Source: Clitopilus passeckerianus
Taxonomy: Eukaryota; Basidiomycota; Agaricomycetes; Agaricales; Entolomataceae
Length of the DNA: 64,000 bases
Assembly: GCA_944990035.1 (NCBI GenBank)
Contig: CALYLX010000036.1
Coordinates: 248,001-312,000, forward strand
Reading direction: 5' to 3'
Below are positions 59,401 to 64,000 of this stretch, one piece after another (position 1 is the first letter of the stretch; every line of letters begins with the position of its first letter). Under the pieces are notes generated by a model, which searched no databases, had not been told where the DNA came from, and saw only the letters and a list, made by a program, of their open reading frames with translations. The position numbers and the translations under genes are program-made.

Positions 59401-61535
59401 TGGTCAGCAATCCTGTGTAGACTTTTGACAGATTCACTTACTGGCTGTAGACGAAATAAAAGGCAGACATGGTAAGCCTTCCTGTGCATACTTTTGACTG
59501 ATTCACGCACTAGCTGAAGACACGAAAGTGGGCAGACTTGGTCAGCCTTCCTGGCATACTTTCAACAGAATCACTTACTGGCTGAAGGCGCGAGGGCGGT
59601 AGAAGTAGTCAGCAATCCTCTACATTCCTTTGACAGATTCACTTACATACTGAAGCCGCGAAAACGGGGGCACATGGTCAGCAATCAAGTGCATACATTC
59701 AACAGATTCACTTACTTCCTAAAATTAAACGGCCCGGCAGACGTGGTCAGAATTCAAGTGCATGCCTTCTATAGATTCACTTACAGACTGAAGATGTAGG
59801 AGCGGGCAAATGTGGTCAGCGATCCTGTGCATACTTTCTACAGATTTACTTACGGACTGAAGATGTCAGCGCAGCCAGATGTGGTCAGCAATCCTGTGCA
59901 TACTTTTGACATATTTACTCACAAACTGAAGGCAAAAGAGCGGGCGGATATGGTCAGCATTTTTGTGCATACCTTCAACTGATTCACTTACGGTCTGAGG
60001 ACGCAAGAGCAGGCGGCCATGGTCAGCAATCCTCTACATACCTTCGACAGGTTCACTTACTCCCTGAAATCGCAACGGTGGGCAGACGCGGTCAGCAGTC
60101 TTGTGCATACCTTTGACTGATTCACTTACCGGCTACCACAGGAGCAGGCAGACATGGTCAGCATTCCAGTACATATCCTCAACACATTTACTCACGACCT
60201 GAAAATGCAAGAGCAGGATGACCTGGTCAGCATTCCTGTGCTTATATTCGACAGATTCACTTACTTCCTGAAGTCCGAGAGCAGGCAGATGTCGTCAGGA
60301 ATCCTCTACATACTTTTGACGGGCTCACTTACAAGCTGAAGATGCGAGAGGGCAGGTGAGGTCAGCAATCATGTGCATACTTTCAACACATTCACTTACG
60401 ACCTGAAGCCCCGACGGCAGGCAGACATGGTCAGCCTTCCTGTGCATACCCTCAGCTGAGGCACTTACGTACTAAAGACGCGACGGCGATCAGCAATCCT
60501 GTGCATATTTTCGACCCATTAACTCACTTTCTGACGAAGTGAGATTGGCCAGCCGTGATCAGTAACCTCGTGCATACTGTCAACGGATTCACTTACTCCC
60601 TGAAGAGACGAGAGCAGAAAGACGTGGTGAGCAATCATCTGCATACTTTGAACAGATTGACTTACTGGCTGAAGACGCAAGAGTGGGGAGAGATGGTCAG
60701 CAATCTTGTGCGTCCTTTTGACAGATTTACCTACTCCCTGACGCCGCGAGAGCGGGCAGATGTGGTTAGCGTTCCTGTGCATACTTTTGATTGATCCACT
60801 TACGACCTGAAGATGCAAGTGCGGGTAAGCGTGGTCAGTAATCGTGTGCATACTTTCAACACCTTAACTTACTCGCTGAGGGGGCCGGGGAAACGTTGTC
60901 GGCAATTCTGTTCATACTTTTGGTAGAATCACTTACTCGCTAAAGACGCGAAACCGGGCAGACGTGTTCAGGAATCTTCTACATACCTACGACAGATTCA
61001 CTCACATACTGAAAACACAAGGGTGGGCAGACATTGTCAGCAATCAAGTGCATTCCTTTGAGAGATTCACTTACAACCTGAAAACGCGAGGGCGGGCGGA
61101 TGCGGTCAGCGTTCCTGTGCATACCTCCGACGGATTCACCTACTTCCTGAACACGCGGGTGCGGGTACGGGTGGTCAGTAATCCTGTGCATACTCTCGGT
61201 AGATTCACGTACTCGCTGAAGGTGCGAGAATGACCACACGTGGTCAGCAACGTTCTGCATACTTTCGACGGATTCAATTACCCCCTTAAAACGCCAGGCC
61301 CGCATAACCTGTGTTATTCAATGACACTGTAAACAGCCCGTGGCACGTACCAACTGGCACGATTGAGATCATGGGCAACTTAATCTTCATAGACAGCAAG
61401 AAACACACCTCCTAATCGATTTTTCAGAATGTACACGAGTAAAACCCTTCTCAATTGAAATTAGCCCTTACAGACTAATAGATATCCCCCAATCAGTATA
61501 TTTTCCGTATCCATCTATTAAATATGACTCACTTT
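56494..61535 (-). CDS. putative gene of about 75 one-codon micro-exons, leading towards the HET gene
   Basis: If the junctions of the array are spliced, 70 triplets join, preceded by AAA (61535-61533), TCT (61474-61472), GAG (61411-61409) and TTG (61353-61351) and followed by GAA (56496-56494). The upstream introns are 55-66 nt and not obvious copies of the repeat. Of the three reading phases one has a stop after 14 codons; the other two are open throughout. One (triplets as codons) is Gly/Pro/Arg-rich and stays in frame into the ATG exon at 56435 of the HET gene. The other is rich in Asp, Glu, His, Gln and Ser, has about 70 percent G or C at third positions, and would stop at a TGA overlapping that ATG. 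A possible first exon begins at the ATG at 61656 and ends at GTGGGC (61608) or GTATTA (61600). No expression evidence is available. Confidence 0.5.
56541..61284 (-). repeat. 69-bp tandem array, about 70 units, each an intron-like sequence plus a 3-nt exon
   Basis: Unit period 69 bp. On the minus strand each unit starts with a donor (GTAAGT, GTGAGT, GTACGT, GTAGGT, GTAAGC and a few others). It contains a branch-like GCTGACC about 26-28 bases before the acceptor in most units, and ends in CTTCAG, CTTTAG, CTCCAG or similar. Exactly three bases then precede the next donor. I read 70 such triplets between 61284 and 56561. GT and AG are present at every junction read, while most other positions vary. 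Unit length varies (for example introns of about 49 nt at 58498 and 56 nt at 60472), but the triplet is always three bases. Among the triplets CCA, GGA, CGA and GTC are frequent. None is a stop codon. Confidence 0.9.
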
Positions 61536-61600
61536 CTATTGGGGCGTAGGTGACATATAAGCGTCAGACGTTGTTCCTATCGTCCGCAGCGGTATAATAC

Positions 61601-61800
61601 ATGCCCACTTTCAAAATCAACCGCACCAAAGGATGCATATGGTTAGTACCGTTCATCAAGCTAGGGCTTGAATTGGATCCTCACGTTCTGGTATAAACAA
61701 CCGTGTGCTTGTCATAAGAAGGTAGTTGTTGCTGCCGATCAGGATTACATACAAACTGTGAAAGGAGTCATATGGTCCACGGTCCACGGTCCATTGAAAT
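61601..61800 (-). other. further micro-exon-like junctions upstream of the array
   Basis: TTT (61755-61753) lies between CACAG and GTATGT, and AAC (61687-61685) lies between ACCAG and GTGAGG, separated by a 65-nt intron-like stretch. TGGGCAT (61607-61601) lies between GAAAG and GTATTA, with a CTAAC branch-like site before it. These continue the AG-triplet-GT pattern beyond the repeats, but the first exon of the gene is unresolved. Confidence 0.4.
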
Positions 61801-62633
61801 ATGCGATCAGACCACCTACTTGTGTTTTCTTCCAATGGAGCGTCGATGAGACAGTCGCTATGGGTGACAGGTTTGGACGACCTACCCAGGCTGGAGGTTG
61901 TTCGTTTCCAGACTGCACCGATATTTTAGCACAGGATTACTAGAAACGAGTTGAATGTGTGTACCATGGCAGAATGAGCAGAGATATAGGCTTGGCTAGA
62001 GTGAGAGAGGAGAAGGTAGAGTGAAAGGGATAAGAGGGGATCCGAGCAGAATCTCGACGACGTGACGGTCGTATAAGGTCCCCTAGTGTTATCGATGATC
62101 ATGCAAGAGATCTATTAAACATCACGCGCGGAGGATCGACGATCCTCCAGTCGTGTAATCAGGCAGGAGGCAGATGGGCGTCAATCTGTCAAGTCTGTCC
62201 AAAACGTCGTTTGGTAATTGCCTACAGTCATGTTCAAGCCTCAGCCACGAGGTTTGATGATCCTTGCTTTCCTATGGCGTGGCTCACAATGCAGCTCAGG
62301 TCGAGCTCTTACAGGCATTCGGGGGTAAATGTGAGGCACCAATGAGACCAAAAGGTTACTAGCTACGTTCGCAAAGCTCCTGTAGCATTTCAATCAATCG
62401 ATGGTCACAGATGGATAGGATGAATGAACGTTTGGAGCTGGCGAGTCATGTGTCTTGGCATGTGTTGTGGCGTCCGGTCCTCAGAGTTCCCCAGTTGCGC
62501 TTTAATCTTGTGAATCCAACACAGCACCGAGTCCGGTTCTTTACCGAGGTACGTGGTCCATCATCAGGACAAATATCTACATAGGCGGCCGAGCAACATT
62601 GGTGGAGACGCTGGTATACCAAGGTTCAATACA
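61801..62633. other. intergenic, hairpin at 62130-62148
   Basis: No gene supported. GGAGGATCG A CGATCCTCC at 62130-62148 is a perfect inverted repeat of nine-base arms. Confidence 0.45.
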
Positions 62634-63100
62634 AATGGTACATGATGAACCCGATGTCTCCTCCGAATCCTCCCACTTCTTACCACCAACGAACGTCTCC
62701 CATCTTGTTCTGAAGCCCTCGCTTCGCATCATACGTGAATCCTTGGCCAGAGTACTATCACATCTAGGCTTTCCGAGTACACGACCAGGGAATTGTCCTG
62801 ATTTGACGCTGAAACTTGTAATTGAGCCATGTTAGCACGTCTGCCGACCGCATGTGATGAGGCCCACGCACCTTTAGTCGTAGAGTCGTACGACTGACAA
62901 AGTCGTGACTCACCCTCAGTTGCCATCGAAGACCTCTGCGAGTATTCCCTTGGAGATCTTTCCAAAAGGTCCTCCTCCAGTCGAGGCTACACCTGTGTTT
63001 GATCAAGTTAGGATGAATGCGTTGAGTTGATGATATATAGAAACGAATACCTGCCTTTCCGAGGACGATGAGGATGTCGATGAATGTCGAACAACGACCG
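62634..63100. repeat. diverged duplicate, copy 2 (partner at 47085-47570)
   Basis: Ordered sequence blocks are shared with 47085-47570. Minus-strand frames here reach 169 codons, but none matches a known family. Confidence 0.4.
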
Positions 63101-64000
63101 AAGATCTGGTAAGCCCATAACCAATGATCAAGAGTTTGAGGCTTCCAGCCTTCGTCCCGACCTGGATTCTGCCCAGGACTTCTTGTCAACTGACCGTGGT
63201 AGCGGTATCCCAAGGACCATCGGTTGGAGACTCTGCGACCGATGACCAATGGAGTGAGCGAAGGATTATCCAATGGCTGAAGTTACGCGGGAGTTGATGT
63301 TGCGCGCTCGATTCTGGTAGTTCTGTTATCAGGCGAGAGGACGATTGGATGAGGGAGAGGCCCTTACCATGTTGGTTCACTTCTTCTCTCGCTTCGGTCC
63401 CGCCTTTCCTATGGCTCCACGGTCCTCGAGATATTGCGAATTCGTCTGGAATCGAGAAGGCCATGGTGCAAGTGGAGAGAGGGTCGGTAAGAATCCATGT
63501 ATGGTATCGTTCTAGTAGTCATCGTCAGCTTCTCACCGTGTATAGTCAAGACTGCAGCGAACGTAACGTACCATGTTACCATGAAACCACGGTACATTCT
63601 CGCACGCCCCGTTCTGCCCTTCCCAACCTCTGCAGCTCGCGCATGCACTTCGCCCTCTTCCAGCAGCCACTAGGTGGCAGACCCCTTCTGTTCGGTGGAT
63701 GAACATCGTAGTTGTTGAGTGCATGCGTGTTTGCTTCGAGGCCGATCGCGGGGGAGGTCCTCATGGCAGTTGAAGGAAGAGCCGGGGCTACACTGCGTGA
63801 GGTTGCCAGCCTCGGGGTATTCAGGGCCTTAGGGACGTTGCTCAACTGCCACAAGGGGCGGATTCGTTCCACGCCGTTCGAGCCTCCTTTCGCTCCTGGT
63901 TTCTTTGGTCATCCAGCAGTGTTGTGTGGGATTTCAAGACCGGAGAGCTCCTCGTGAGATGGAATGGAGAGTTCCGAGAAGTGATAGAGGGATTGGGTTG
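63101..64000. other. window end, no supported gene
   Basis: Overlapping short frames on both strands, no recognised family. A gene may begin beyond the edge. Confidence 0.35.

Noticed and set aside
61668..61943. 91-codon plus-strand frame upstream of the array
   Set aside because: No ATG start; overlaps the minus-strand micro-exon junctions and shows no family features.

Overview
The window looks like nuclear DNA of a basidiomycete, most likely an Agaricomycete. Genes carry many short introns (about 47-66 nt, GTRNGT donors, CTRAY-like branch sites, YAG acceptors). Typical basidiomycete families are present: NACHT-ankyrin NLRs, a HET-domain protein, a DUF6533-type membrane protein and Ty3/Gypsy chromoviruses. 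No tRNA, rRNA or CRISPR array was seen. All exon junctions were placed by eye from splice signals, reading frame and family similarity. No transcript data were used.

Layout. 1-11.2 kb (all minus strand): a partial Ser/Pro-rich protein, NACHT-ankyrin NLR 1, methylthioadenosine phosphorylase, and two members (P1, P2) of an unrecognised family of Cys-rich single-pass membrane proteins. 11.6-33.6 kb: a mobile-element block. A Crypton-like tyrosine recombinase gene is split by a Gypsy element (A), which is itself split by a near-identical Gypsy element (B), both with perfect target-site duplications. An XPG/GEN1-like nuclease gene follows, and the whole block lies between two copies of a 15-nt inverted repeat. 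33.8-43.1 kb: a Pcl/Pho80-like cyclin, two more Cys-rich membrane proteins (P4, P3) and NLR 2. 45.3-49 kb: a DUF6533-type membrane protein and a Zn2Cys6 protein. 49-54.8 kb: largely gene-poor. 54.8-61.8 kb: a HET-domain gene preceded on its own strand by a 4.7-kb array of about 70 units of 69 bp.

Two observations stand out. First, each 69-bp unit, read on the minus strand, is a complete spliceosomal intron (GTAAGT-like donor, CTGAC-like branch site, CAG or TAG acceptor) followed by exactly three variable bases and the next donor. The array therefore looks like a chain of one-codon micro-exons. It continues into non-repetitive introns upstream and ends at the HET gene. Second, a short motif, roughly GGxFxxVxGD, occurs in both NLRs, in the cytoplasmic tails of the Cys-rich membrane proteins, in the cyclin and in the Zn2Cys6 protein. 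In seven of the eight genes it ends at an intron of the same phase, often followed by a 15-nt mini-exon. By analogy with the amyloid signalling motifs that link fungal NLRs to partner proteins, these genes may form a signalling module. That link is inference.

Several breaks are single-base differences, most in homopolymer runs (both Gypsy copies), with others in P2 and at the HET 5' end. Some may be assembly errors rather than decay.
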